Source: Candida dubliniensis CD36 (lineage: Eukaryota > Ascomycota > Pichiomycetes > Serinales > Debaryomycetaceae). From it: DNA of 64,000 bases. The notes below the pieces were generated by a model. It saw only the letters and a list, made by a program, of their open reading frames with translations. It searched no databases and was not told the DNA's origin. The position numbers and the translations under genes were made by a program. Below are positions 46,926 through 56,718 of this stretch, in pieces (within the stretch, counting starts at the first letter, position 1; every line of letters starts with the position of its first letter). Where the stretch lies: contig NC_012861.1 in NCBI RefSeq assembly GCF_000026945.1, positions 1 to 64,000 on the forward strand, written 5' to 3'.

Positions 46926-47679
46926 GGTGGTACAGGGAGTGAAATAAATATATATGGAAAAAGAGTTGATATAAAAAAAAAAAAAAGAAAGAACGAAGGG
47001 AAGAAGGAACTATTTATAAATTCAGAAAGATCAATAGATTAGTGAATTTTGGTGAAATTTTAAGAAAAAAAAAAAAAAAAAAAAACAAAAGAACTGGTGC
47101 AGGGCATTTTTCCGCACCAAGAGGAGTCAATATGATATGACTAATTCAGGAAAGTTTGCCGATAAGTTACTTTTTGGGGAAGGAAGGAGTCGCGACATTT
47201 CCGCTTTACTGATCAAATCTTCCACACTATCAAAGAAATCATCTGAGAAAGCTTAGTATTAGGGTGAACGTTGCCTGGGTTAGAAGCGATAACCAAGAAA
47301 CCAATAGTATGGCAAAGTTAATAGACGATTAAGGTCAAACCGTGTTCTGTTAAAGATGTACACTGTAGTCTAAATCCCGTTGCGCCTTATCTAAGTGGTG
47401 TATTTTAAAATCGCCTTTTGATAGTGCTCCCCCGCTTTGAGCAATTCCAAAAATAATACACACATTATCTGTTACTCACACACTACGGTGTTTTGTTTTC
47501 GTTAGCTGAGGTCCAATTGTCCAACCAGTTATTCTGTTCAATGACTATCTACTACAAATCTGATACCGTTTGTGGTATAGTTCTGGCAAAACGCGTATTA
47601 AGAATTTTTTTTTTTTTTTTTTCAATTCCGGCCTTCACTCAAACAAACATTGAAGAACACTTAAGGAAGCAGAAACACC
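46926..47679. promoter_or_regulatory. divergent region ARO8/RAD5 with GATA and MCB motifs
   Basis: 754 bp without a gene. GATAAG at 47161-47166 and its complement at 47386-47391; ACGCGT (MCB) at 47591-47596, 84 bp before the RAD5 ATG; T/A tracts at 46972-46985, 47064-47084 and 47605-47622. The motifs are consistent with nitrogen control of ARO8 and G1/S control of RAD5. Confidence 0.55.
47591..47596. promoter_or_regulatory. MCB (ACGCGT) upstream of RAD5
   Basis: ACGCGT inside AAAACGCGTATT, 84 bp before the RAD5 ATG. Same logic as the RFA1 site. Confidence 0.6.
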
Positions 47680-50600
47680 ATGAAAGTTGTAAAGAGAAGG
47701 TTCTTCAAACCAAAAGAGGAAGCCTTGTCCTCAGAAGAAGTCCCTGACTCACAACCATCTGCAGAACCCATCCATAGTTTGTTTGTTCCTGACGATTCTG
47801 AAGATGAAGAAATAACTAACGATGCACCCCCCAAAAGCGATTTTGAAACAGATATAACTGCAATAGTTGGAAAAATCTCCCCTGTAGTAATGCAATACTT
47901 GTATACAAAGTACTCGCAAAAACGTAATGGGGCCAAGTTTGCAGTTTCGGAGTTGTTGACAAATCCTCCTGATGTTGAAAAATTGCATCAACAATCGATT
48001 ACTTCCCAGTCTAGCAAACGACCACACACAATAATATCAGACCACGTACCTCCAAATAAAAAAATGAACATCGACTTGCAAGGTACGGGTAGTGATGACG
48101 AGCCATTGGTGTGGCGGAGGTTTATTGGCAGTTTAAATATCCAGGCAATGGCAACGAGACCCACAATGAAGCCATTAAAATATCAGGAAAAACTAAAGCT
48201 CAAACGAATTACAACTAAGAATTCTACTTTGGCAAATAGTGCAATAGTCAGAGTGTATCACAATGAACGAGAAATTGGTCGAATTCCGGAAGATTTGACG
48301 AGAATTCTAAGTCCTTTGTTTGATTTAAACATTGCTGTATTTGAAGCATCGGTGTTGGAAGAAACAAAGTCTAGGCTATCAACTGGCGACTCATTTGTAA
48401 TAGAAATTGAAGTCTATTTGACAAGCTCCAGTTTTGCAAAAAACTTGGATTCTATTGAGAATCCTGTTGACTTGAAAAAATCCAATTTTGACTACTCAAA
48501 GGAAAGCGAGGGTGAAGCTGCACTACGACTTCGGCAGTTTGCCATCTCAAACTTGTTTGATAGGCTTGCAATCAAGCCACTTAAAGTTAGTGAAAACATG
48601 GATGAAGAGGACGAAGAAGAAACGCCAAGCCAAGAAACCGACTCCGGCGAAGTAGAACATCCGGTTCCTGAAATTAATTTAGACCAGATGAAGGAATTTT
48701 ATCAATCTAATAACCAGCTCAAGTTATTAGAAGGATTACCTGAAACCACTACTCCACCAAAAGAAAATTTTGCTCTTGATTTAAGAAGTTACCAAAAACA
48801 CGGCTTATCGTGGATGCTTGCACGTGAAAAAGAATTGGATGTGTTGGAAATCCTTCTGAATGAAGATAAGTTGTCTTCACAATCAAGAAAGGAGTTGGAA
48901 AATATGGGCACCATGAATCCACTTTGGAGAAAATACAAATGGCCATATGCTACAGAAGCAACTCAGGATCCAACACAAAACCAGACTGAGAAGTACTTTT
49001 ATGCCAACATGTATAACGGCGAATTATCGCTTGAAAGACCAATCATAAAATCAAGTTTAAGAGGGGGGATATTAGCAGACGAAATGGGATTGGGGAAAAC
49101 AATTGCCACCTTGGCATTAGTAAACTCGGTACCATACGACAATTTTCCTGAAGCCAAGTCTGACAGACCATATGCATCCCAAACCACATTAATAGTTGTT
49201 CCCATGTCTTTGCTTTTCCAGTGGAAAAGTGAGTTTGAGAAATGCAATAATAACAGTCGCCATTTTTGTCGTCTTCATTATGGTGAAGATCAAGAAACAA
49301 ACTTAGCGTGGTCTTTGTGTAATCCTGATAAATCTAAAATCCCTATTGTGGTGATAACCACGTATGGTACCGTTTTAAATGAATTTACAAGATTATCCAA
49401 ACGCCGCAATTCTAAGGGCGAGTTTCCCAAGATAGGTTTATATTCGGTCAAATTTTTCCGTATCATATTAGATGAAGGCCATAACATTAGAAATAGAAAT
49501 ACGAAAACGGCTAAATCTGTCTATGAATTACAGCTGAGCCGGAAATGGATTTTGACCGGGACACCAATCGTAAATAGATTGGACGATTTGTTTTCACTAG
49601 CAAAGTTCTTAGAGTTGGACCCATGGAATAATTTTTCATATTGGAAAACGTTTGTAACTTTGCCATTCGAACACAAAAAGATTTCACAAACATTAGATGT
49701 GGTGAAATCTATTTTAGAGCCAATATTTTTAAGAAGAACCAAGCTGCAGAAAAAGAACGGTAAACCATTGGTTGAGCTACCAGCAAAAGAGGTGGTGATA
49801 GAGCAAATCAAGTTCAATGAGGACGAAGAGAAATTATATCAATGGTTCAAAGATCGTGCTTATGCTTCTTTTGCCGAAGGAATAAAGTCTGGACAGCTAT
49901 TACGCAGATACACCCAGATCTTGACTCATATTTTACGTTTGAGACAGGTGTGTTGCCATGTGGATTTGATCGGAGGTGCTCATGAGATGGATGACGAGAT
50001 AATAGAAGCTGAACAGGATGAAGAAATGAGAAAGTTTTTGTCATCGATTAAAGAAAATCAAATTCGATTTGCAAGTGATACTGATGTTAAAGAAATAATG
50101 TATAACTTGTACGGAAAAATTAAAGAAGAAAACGAATGTTCTATATGCACACAGGTACCTATCCCATATAGTGAAATGGTTGTCACTCCTTGTGCTCATA
50201 CATTCTGTTTATCTTGTATTTTGGAGCATTTGGATTTCCAAAAGGAGTTGAAAAAGGAAAAGCTTTGTCCCAATTGCCGACTGCCGATCTCAAAATACCA
50301 GTTATTTCGAATTAGAAAACAACCCACAAGGGGAAACGAAATTAGGTTTCATACCCAGAAATATGCTCCTGACTATGATTTTCAGTTGTATTTATACGAT
50401 CCTAATAGATCATCCTCAAAAATACAAGCTTTGATAAGACACTTGAAGGCATTACATAGCCAATCACCCAATCTGAAAGTCATTGTGTTTTCGCAATTTC
50501 TGTCGTATTTGGATATTATCCATAGCGAACTAAAACTAGCCAGTGAAGACTTTATAGTGTTTAAGTTTGACGGAAGATTGAATATGAATGATCGTACAAA

Positions 50601-50946
50601 ATTATTGGAATCTTTTAACCAGCCTTTGGACAATGGGAAAATAGCAATATTGCTTTTATCGTTAAAAGCATGTGGTGTGGGGTTGAATCTAACCACAGCA
50701 TCAAGGGCATACATGATGGATCCATGGTGGTCACCAAGTATAGAAGACCAAGCAATTGACAGGATTCATAGAATTGGCCAGAATGAGACTGTCAAAGTTG
50801 TTCGATTTATTATGGAAAACAGTATTGAGACCAAAATGCTAAAGATTCAAGAACGTAAAAAGCAAATTGGAGAAGCTGTTGCTGCCGAAGAAGAAGAGAG
50901 ACGAAGACGAAGAGTCGAAGAGATACAAATCCTTTTTGAGGAATAG
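47680..50946 (+). CDS. RAD5: DNA helicase and ubiquitin ligase Rad5
   Basis: 1088 residues. HIRAN domain at about 143-215 (WRRFIGSLNIQAM, VRVYHNEREIGRIPEDLTRIL). SNF2 ATPase: GGILADEMGLGKTIATLALV (Walker A near 470), IILDEGHNIRNRNT (DEGH near 597), WILTGTPIVNRLDDLFSL. RING finger at about 818-868 (ECSICTQVPIP, PCAHTFCLSCI, LCPNCRLPI) is inserted in the helicase domain. C-terminal helicase lobe from about 935 (VFSQFLSYLDII, DRIHRIGQNETVKVVRFI). Rad5 with Ubc13-Mms2 extends PCNA ubiquitin chains for error-free damage bypass and can reverse forks. ACGCGT lies 84 bp upstream. Confidence 0.96.
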   Translation: MKVVKRRFFKPKEEALSSEEVPDSQPSAEPIHSLFVPDDSEDEEITNDAPPKSDFETDITAIVGKISPVVMQYLYTKYSQKRNGAKFAVSELLTNPPDVEKLHQQSITSQSSKRPHTIISDHVPPNKKMNIDLQGTGSDDEPLVWRRFIGSLNIQAMATRPTMKPLKYQEKLKLKRITTKNSTLANSAIVRVYHNEREIGRIPEDLTRILSPLFDLNIAVFEASVLEETKSRLSTGDSFVIEIEVYLTSSSFAKNLDSIENPVDLKKSNFDYSKESEGEAALRLRQFAISNLFDRLAIKPLKVSENMDEEDEEETPSQETDSGEVEHPVPEINLDQMKEFYQSNNQLKLLEGLPETTTPPKENFALDLRSYQKHGLSWMLAREKELDVLEILLNEDKLSSQSRKELENMGTMNPLWRKYKWPYATEATQDPTQNQTEKYFYANMYNGELSLERPIIKSSLRGGILADEMGLGKTIATLALVNSVPYDNFPEAKSDRPYASQTTLIVVPMSLLFQWKSEFEKCNNNSRHFCRLHYGEDQETNLAWSLCNPDKSKIPIVVITTYGTVLNEFTRLSKRRNSKGEFPKIGLYSVKFFRIILDEGHNIRNRNTKTAKSVYELQLSRKWILTGTPIVNRLDDLFSLAKFLELDPWNNFSYWKTFVTLPFEHKKISQTLDVVKSILEPIFLRRTKLQKKNGKPLVELPAKEVVIEQIKFNEDEEKLYQWFKDRAYASFAEGIKSGQLLRRYTQILTHILRLRQVCCHVDLIGGAHEMDDEIIEAEQDEEMRKFLSSIKENQIRFASDTDVKEIMYNLYGKIKEENECSICTQVPIPYSEMVVTPCAHTFCLSCILEHLDFQKELKKEKLCPNCRLPISKYQLFRIRKQPTRGNEIRFHTQKYAPDYDFQLYLYDPNRSSSKIQALIRHLKALHSQSPNLKVIVFSQFLSYLDIIHSELKLASEDFIVFKFDGRLNMNDRTKLLESFNQPLDNGKIAILLLSLKACGVGLNLTTASRAYMMDPWWSPSIEDQAIDRIHRIGQNETVKVVRFIMENSIETKMLKIQERKKQIGEAVAAEEEERRRRRVEEIQILFEE

Positions 50947-51005
50947 TATAATAGGTTACATTGTGTATATATATTTTTTTTTTTTTTTTTTTAAAAAAAA
51001 AAGAC

Positions 51006-53099
51006 TTATTTTGATTTTACCAATGGTTCAGTTTCTCTTTTCAACCATTTATAAGTATAACTATTCTTGTCAAAGTTTTCATGAAAACTGTTCCAAATGT
51101 CAGCGTGGTATTCATTAATCCAAGAAATTTCTTCATCATTTAACAAATGAATACCAATTAAACGTCTACAGTATGGAACCTTGGTGACAGTTTCAAACTC
51201 TAAATATGACTTGCCATCATATCTCAAATCACTCTCCTTAATAAACATTACATTCTCAATACGAATACCATAATCCCCTTCTTGATAGTATCCAGGTTCA
51301 TTGGAAATCAAGTTACCAGCTTTCAAGGCATAAGCGGCAGCATTAGGTCTTGGTCCAATTCCAATAGGACCTTCATGCACATTCAAGTAAGCACCAACAC
51401 CATGTGAAGTACCGTGTGCATAATTAAGACCATACTTCCAAAGATACTGTCTAGCAATAGCATCAATCAAGTTACCAGTAGTATTCTGAGGGAATCTCAA
51501 AGTCGACAATGCAATGTTGCCCTTCAAGACCAATGTATAATTTGTAATTTCTTCTTTAGTTGGTTTCTGGAAGTGTACTGTTCTCGTGACATCAGTAGTA
51601 CCTTCCAAAAACTGTGACCCAGAATCATTTAAATAAAGTTTACGTGGATTAATAGTAGAACACTGACCTTTTGTCGGTTTATAGTGAATCACAGCTCCAT
51701 TGGCTCCAGTGGCACTAATAGTGTCAAAAGATAACCCAACAAAATTATCTTCCTGTTGTTTGAATTCAGTCAATTTTTCATCAGCTTCAATTTCGTCAAT
51801 CAACTCTTGTTTCTCTATCACCTGCTCTTCTAACCAGGCGAAAAACTTAATCAAAGCTCTACCATCTTTCAAGTGGGCAATCTTGGCACCTTCCAATTCG
51901 ACATTATTCTTCACAGCTTTCAAATCTTCAACTGGGGATAATCCTTGGGTAAACTCACACTTTAAGTTACGGACCACTTCCCAGTTGGCATTGTCGGGTA
52001 TATAAAACTTCTTGTTGGATTCAGATAATTTTGTTGAAACAGTGGTCAAGCTAGGGTAGAAGGATTCGTATGGTTCTATATTAATACCTGCTGTCTTTAA
52101 ATCCCCAACAATGTCTTCCAGCAACCTATTTTCGCCAATGTAAAGAGTTGTAGACTCGTCTGTAAGTATCACAAAACTGTAAAAAACAGGGTTATATTGA
52201 ATATCCAGACCACGTAAATTTAATAACCAAGCCACCTCATCCAAGGCGGAAATCACTATTCCCTTAATATCGCCAGTTAAATGCTTTTTGACATCAGCCA
52301 ATTTATCTTCCACATTTCTACCTGTGAAATTTACATCTAAACTCTTGATCTCTCCTAAATTCCTGGGTGGCAACTCCTCAAATTGTTCCCAGATTTTGTT
52401 AATCAAGTTTTCTTTCACCGCAGTAAATTCTATTTTCACCTTTTCATTCTTGGTCAACTCCTTCTCAACAATGGATTGAAACTCTTTGTACAATTTGTAG
52501 GTAATCAAAGTTGGATCGACACCAATTCTCACAGCAATCCCACTGTCTAAACTTAATTGAACTGCTTGTTGTACGGTCCATTCTTTCCAGTTGGGCTCAT
52601 CCTTAGCTCCCTGCTTTAATAAAATCCAGTTAAAATCCAATTCATCAACAGCCTGAGTAAAGTATCTTCCATCCGTAGACAACGCAGCAGTACCTTCAAA
52701 CGTGTCACCAACACTATTCATATCTCTAGTAATAATCGCAATACCAGCACTACCAGAAAACCCACTAATAAAACTTCTCTTTTGATCATAAGCAGAAACG
52801 TATTCTGATTGGTGTTGGTCTTCAGATGGGACAATGTAAATACCTAAATCGTGTTCTTTCATCTGCTTTCTCAAAGATTCCAATCTTTTAGAGGTATTGA
52901 CCTCTTTGGCATCAGGCAAACACAATGAAGGATTAAAAGTGAAAATGGATCCTTCTCTTGAGGTGCATCCGCTTGTTGGGGTTGAATCCCTTCTATTAAG
53001 ACTAAGTCTTTTATAAATTGACTTTCTATTGGCTCTTGAGATTAAACCTGGTGAACAGGTACAATTGGCACACTGTGCTCGAGCAACTCTACTTGACAT
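51006..53099 (-). CDS. aminopeptidase P (Xaa-Pro aminopeptidase), FRA1-like
   Basis: 697 residues. After a Cys/Arg-rich variable N-terminus, three domains: creatinase-like N-terminal domain (LRKQMKEHDLGIYIVPSEDQHQSEYVSAYDQKRSFISGFSGSAG), a second one, and a C-terminal pita-bread domain. Metal-binding motifs: LNDSGSQFLEGTTDVTRTVHF (two aspartates), GTSHGVGAYLNVHEGP (histidine), NEPGYYQEGDYGIRIENV (two glutamates). It cleaves N-terminal Xaa-Pro. Saccharomyces Fra1 of this type acts in iron regulation. The first ATG at 53099 may give an N-terminal extension beyond the usual protein. Confidence 0.9.
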   Translation of the reverse strand: MSSRVARAQCANCTCSPGLISRANRKSIYKRLSLNRRDSTPTSGCTSREGSIFTFNPSLCLPDAKEVNTSKRLESLRKQMKEHDLGIYIVPSEDQHQSEYVSAYDQKRSFISGFSGSAGIAIITRDMNSVGDTFEGTAALSTDGRYFTQAVDELDFNWILLKQGAKDEPNWKEWTVQQAVQLSLDSGIAVRIGVDPTLITYKLYKEFQSIVEKELTKNEKVKIEFTAVKENLINKIWEQFEELPPRNLGEIKSLDVNFTGRNVEDKLADVKKHLTGDIKGIVISALDEVAWLLNLRGLDIQYNPVFYSFVILTDESTTLYIGENRLLEDIVGDLKTAGINIEPYESFYPSLTTVSTKLSESNKKFYIPDNANWEVVRNLKCEFTQGLSPVEDLKAVKNNVELEGAKIAHLKDGRALIKFFAWLEEQVIEKQELIDEIEADEKLTEFKQQEDNFVGLSFDTISATGANGAVIHYKPTKGQCSTINPRKLYLNDSGSQFLEGTTDVTRTVHFQKPTKEEITNYTLVLKGNIALSTLRFPQNTTGNLIDAIARQYLWKYGLNYAHGTSHGVGAYLNVHEGPIGIGPRPNAAAYALKAGNLISNEPGYYQEGDYGIRIENVMFIKESDLRYDGKSYLEFETVTKVPYCRRLIGIHLLNDEEISWINEYHADIWNSFHENFDKNSYTYKWLKRETEPLVKSK

Positions 53100-53611
53100 G
53101 TCGTTCTAACTAATGATAATTTTCAATCAAAATAAAAACAAAAAAGTATAAATTTTAAAACGAAAGGTAGTATTAGAAACGGCAATATGTTAATTTTTTT
53201 TTTTTTTCTTTGTGGTTTGCTGAGTGACATGAGGTCGAGTATTTAGCCAGTCATCCACGACCTCAAGAATGTGTAAAAGTACGTTTGACAGGCACAGTCA
53301 CTAAAACCTTTAGTTTTTTCAAAGCCAAAAACTCTTATGATAAAGGAACATGAAGAAAACCTCCTAAAGAAAATTCCTACCTTACATATAGACCATCAAA
53401 TGTAGTTGTCAAAAATTGTTGTTAGCAACTACACTAGGAACAAGCTTCTTGGTTAAATGCTTAACTCAGGTTTCTTGATTTTCACGCTACCAACTCGGAC
53501 ATATTTGGTAGGTGTTTTTTTTTTTTTTTTTTTCTTCTTCTTCTCTGTTTTGATTTGATTTCCTTGCATGTTCTTCCTCGTTTCCACAAGCCTTGGTGAT
53601 ACGTTTACGTA
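53100..53611. other. divergent intergenic region
   Basis: 512 bp with a T tract at 53193-53206 and another at 53515-53532 before the karyopherin ATG. No gene or clear motif seen. Confidence 0.45.
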
Positions 53612-56600
53612 ATGTCAGATGAATTGAACATTGATGGGGTAGTTAGAGATATCGTACTGTTATACTCATCCAGCAATGCCTCGGAGATTCATGAGTTGCA
53701 AGAAAGATTACAGACTTATCAAAAAAGTGATATTGGATATCAACTAGGATTTAAGTTGTTGGAAAATAGCAATAGGAATGTAAAATATTTTGGAGCATTG
53801 ACAATTACTGTATTTTTAAATACTCATGACTCTTCGGCAACATTTGGAAACTGTTTCAATGAAATTCTTGGAGTTATTATTAAGTTATCCACTACTGATT
53901 TCACTGCAAACTTGTTTATTATCAAGAAACTATTAAGTAATTTATCCTTACTATACATTATGAACGCAGATAAAGCATACTTTGATCCAGTTTTACGTTT
54001 ATTATCGGCGATTTCGGGTTCCAGAGATACTGCCATTTCAACTATGATTTACCAACTACAGGATGAAAAACAACTAGAATTGCTACTCTTATTTTTGTCG
54101 ATTATAGCCGAAGATATTATAAAATCGCCAACTCAATCTGCAAAGTTGCACACATTAATACATGGTACTGTTTTTAAATACTGCTTGGTACTATTTGAAT
54201 ATCTTTACAACAATTTACTGTCCATATCGACAAGAATTATACTATTGCTGTTGGATTTTTTGAGTTCATGGGTCGTATACGTTTCAGTTGCAGAAACGAA
54301 TTCCGAAGAAAGGTATACTGAAGATGTCCAGGTATTTTTGCAATACTTATTGAAGCAACTTAATATTGAAACTAACATCAGCAACATGGAAATTCTTAAC
54401 AAATCGTTTACATTATTCACTGAAATCATTGATAGTATCCCACGAATACTATCTCCTTTGAGATCTACAATTTTTGACATTCTTTTTGGAGATAACAAGT
54501 TTGGAGCGTTTTATACAAAACTAATTTGTACCAATCAAGAATTTAGAGAGACGTATACTTTAGAAATTGAAAATTATGTGAATTTAGTTATTTCATACTT
54601 GGGATTGAATTTGGTTTTGATTACAAGAAATATTTCTGACGTTAATGTTCTTAATATTATACAAATGACAATGGCCCTTTCAAGTATACCAGGCATTCCA
54701 ACAGAAGATGAGAATGTTAGTGAGCAGCTTATTGTGTTTTGGGAAGATTTCACAGAAGCTTATATTGATGACCAAGAGGTGACAAAAACCCTATTTACAG
54801 AGGAACAGGACCTAGCTAAGTTCATTACTAAGAGGAATGAGATTTTATTAGAAGTGAGCCGTATTTTTTTCAAGAAAGTGCTTTATTATCCAGGAGCAAC
54901 TAAAGAGTTTCGCTTGTATAGGAACTCTGTTGCGGAATTGTTTGGCTCGCTTTATTCATTATTGGGCGTTTCCTTGTATTCGAGTATCTGTGATTTGATA
55001 TATTTTAACTTAGATCAGCAGAACAAAACAATAGACTCTTTTCAGAATTTGGAAGCTGGGCTCTACTTGATTTATAAAATCACCGCAGATATTTACTTTC
55101 ATGATGATCATGAAGAAGATAATTTTGGTAAGGTGACATTGACACCTCTAATAAATGAAATGTTTAGCAAAGATTTGGTGCAGGTGGTTAAAGGTGCCCC
55201 TGAAGTTGCAACCAAACAACTCAAAATTACACTTTTGAACATGATGTCTATTTTGCCTTTTTTTTACAAAAATGAAATAGGAAGTCAACATCTTCCGGCA
55301 ACTTTTGATTTCTTATTCGATATAATTTTGAATGGGGGGAACGAAAATATATCGTTAATGGCATCCAGAACGGTTTATAAAATATGTCAAGACTCTGAAG
55401 GGAAGTTGATTCCCTTTTTACCAAACTTGGAGTTGATACTTCTTGAAATGTTAAAGAATCCAAACTTCGATGATACTATTCGAGAGAGAATGACGTTTTC
55501 CTACATTTCAATTGCGAGAGCTACAAAGAATCCAGTTGATTGGGGCAACAGGTTGCATGCGGTGTTGATGGAGATTGAATCTTGTTATAGTAATTTGAAT
55601 GAGGAACTAGAAGGTTACGCAATCAGTTTGATTTCTTGCATTAGCGAGATGAGCAATGCAAGTCTATTACCCGAAGATATCGAGGATTACTTTACTTTGG
55701 ATCAATTAAACGTTCATAAAGCATACTGGATAGAAGATCCTTTGGAAATACGAAACAAAGTGTTAAAGAATCTAAAACTATTTTCGTTGGAAACAGATAT
55801 GCTTTCCAAAAACTCAATAGTGACAGAAAAGTGTTGCAATGTGTTGAAGTATGGGTTTAGAGAAGAAATACCTGGTCCATTTACTTTTAGTGTTGATATT
55901 GTTTTTGAATACTTGGTGGCCAAAGTCAGAAATTGTAATGCACAGTCCATTCCAATTATTCATGGCTTACTAGAGAGTATTATCATAACCAGTTTTAAAA
56001 CCGTTAGTCAAGACGCGATTGAGATTTTAGTACATGGCATATTTATTGAAATTTATACAACAATTGTTTCAGATGTGGATTTAGTAAAATCATCTTTGGA
56101 TTTATTTACTACAATGCTTGAAAAACGACCAAGTTTGCTATTACAAACGCCGTTTTTCAACGATACAATTATTCCATTTGCCATTCAACCATTGTATTTG
56201 CATGAAATATTTGTTGTCAAGTCAGTAATAAAGTTCTGGAATACTACTATTACATTAAAGAAAGGCAGTAGTAGTGAGCACCAACAAATCAAGGACATTA
56301 TGAACAGCACTATTCAAAATTCTACAATCGGTGTTCTGTTGATTGAAGCTTTGTTATCAGGGTTTGTTCTGGCACCACGGTCGGCCGTCGAGTACTATTT
56401 CCCGTTGTTTCGGACCTTGGTGGCGAAAATGCCATTGGAGGTAAAGAATTGGATCAGCCATGTCTTGCTTAGCATTTTAATAGGTAAAGCACCTTTGGAC
56501 AGCAAGGATTCAGAAACATTCCTCAATAAACTTTTGTTAACAAGAGGACAAAGACAAGCTAATGATGTGCTCCGCGATTATTGGCTACAAGTAAACAAAC

Positions 56601-56620
56601 TAACAAATTTTAAAAATTAG
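53612..56620 (+). CDS. importin-beta family karyopherin, KAP122-like
   Basis: 1002 residues of helical HEAT-repeat text. The N-terminus has the importin start (IHELQERLQTYQKSDIGYQLGFKLLENSNRNVKYFGALTITVFLNTH, where cargo receptors carry the IBN domain). The rest is leucine-rich repeats without enzyme motifs, e.g. DFLFDIILNGGNENISLMASRTVYKICQD and IPFLPNLELILLEMLKN. Length and pattern suit Kap122 (Pdr6)/importin-13-type receptors, which import TFIIA in Saccharomyces; I assign this only at family level. T tract and no TATA just upstream. Confidence 0.75.
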   Translation: MSDELNIDGVVRDIVLLYSSSNASEIHELQERLQTYQKSDIGYQLGFKLLENSNRNVKYFGALTITVFLNTHDSSATFGNCFNEILGVIIKLSTTDFTANLFIIKKLLSNLSLLYIMNADKAYFDPVLRLLSAISGSRDTAISTMIYQLQDEKQLELLLLFLSIIAEDIIKSPTQSAKLHTLIHGTVFKYCLVLFEYLYNNLLSISTRIILLLLDFLSSWVVYVSVAETNSEERYTEDVQVFLQYLLKQLNIETNISNMEILNKSFTLFTEIIDSIPRILSPLRSTIFDILFGDNKFGAFYTKLICTNQEFRETYTLEIENYVNLVISYLGLNLVLITRNISDVNVLNIIQMTMALSSIPGIPTEDENVSEQLIVFWEDFTEAYIDDQEVTKTLFTEEQDLAKFITKRNEILLEVSRIFFKKVLYYPGATKEFRLYRNSVAELFGSLYSLLGVSLYSSICDLIYFNLDQQNKTIDSFQNLEAGLYLIYKITADIYFHDDHEEDNFGKVTLTPLINEMFSKDLVQVVKGAPEVATKQLKITLLNMMSILPFFYKNEIGSQHLPATFDFLFDIILNGGNENISLMASRTVYKICQDSEGKLIPFLPNLELILLEMLKNPNFDDTIRERMTFSYISIARATKNPVDWGNRLHAVLMEIESCYSNLNEELEGYAISLISCISEMSNASLLPEDIEDYFTLDQLNVHKAYWIEDPLEIRNKVLKNLKLFSLETDMLSKNSIVTEKCCNVLKYGFREEIPGPFTFSVDIVFEYLVAKVRNCNAQSIPIIHGLLESIIITSFKTVSQDAIEILVHGIFIEIYTTIVSDVDLVKSSLDLFTTMLEKRPSLLLQTPFFNDTIIPFAIQPLYLHEIFVVKSVIKFWNTTITLKKGSSSEHQQIKDIMNSTIQNSTIGVLLIEALLSGFVLAPRSAVEYYFPLFRTLVAKMPLEVKNWISHVLLSILIGKAPLDSKDSETFLNKLLLTRGQRQANDVLRDYWLQVNKLTNFKN

Positions 56621-56718
56621 ATACAAACACAATACAAATGGGTATATAAGCTCGGCAAATGAATCTGAAACTTATAAGTAAAATCAATCTCTTTTTTTTT
56701 TTTTTTTGTTTTGTAGAA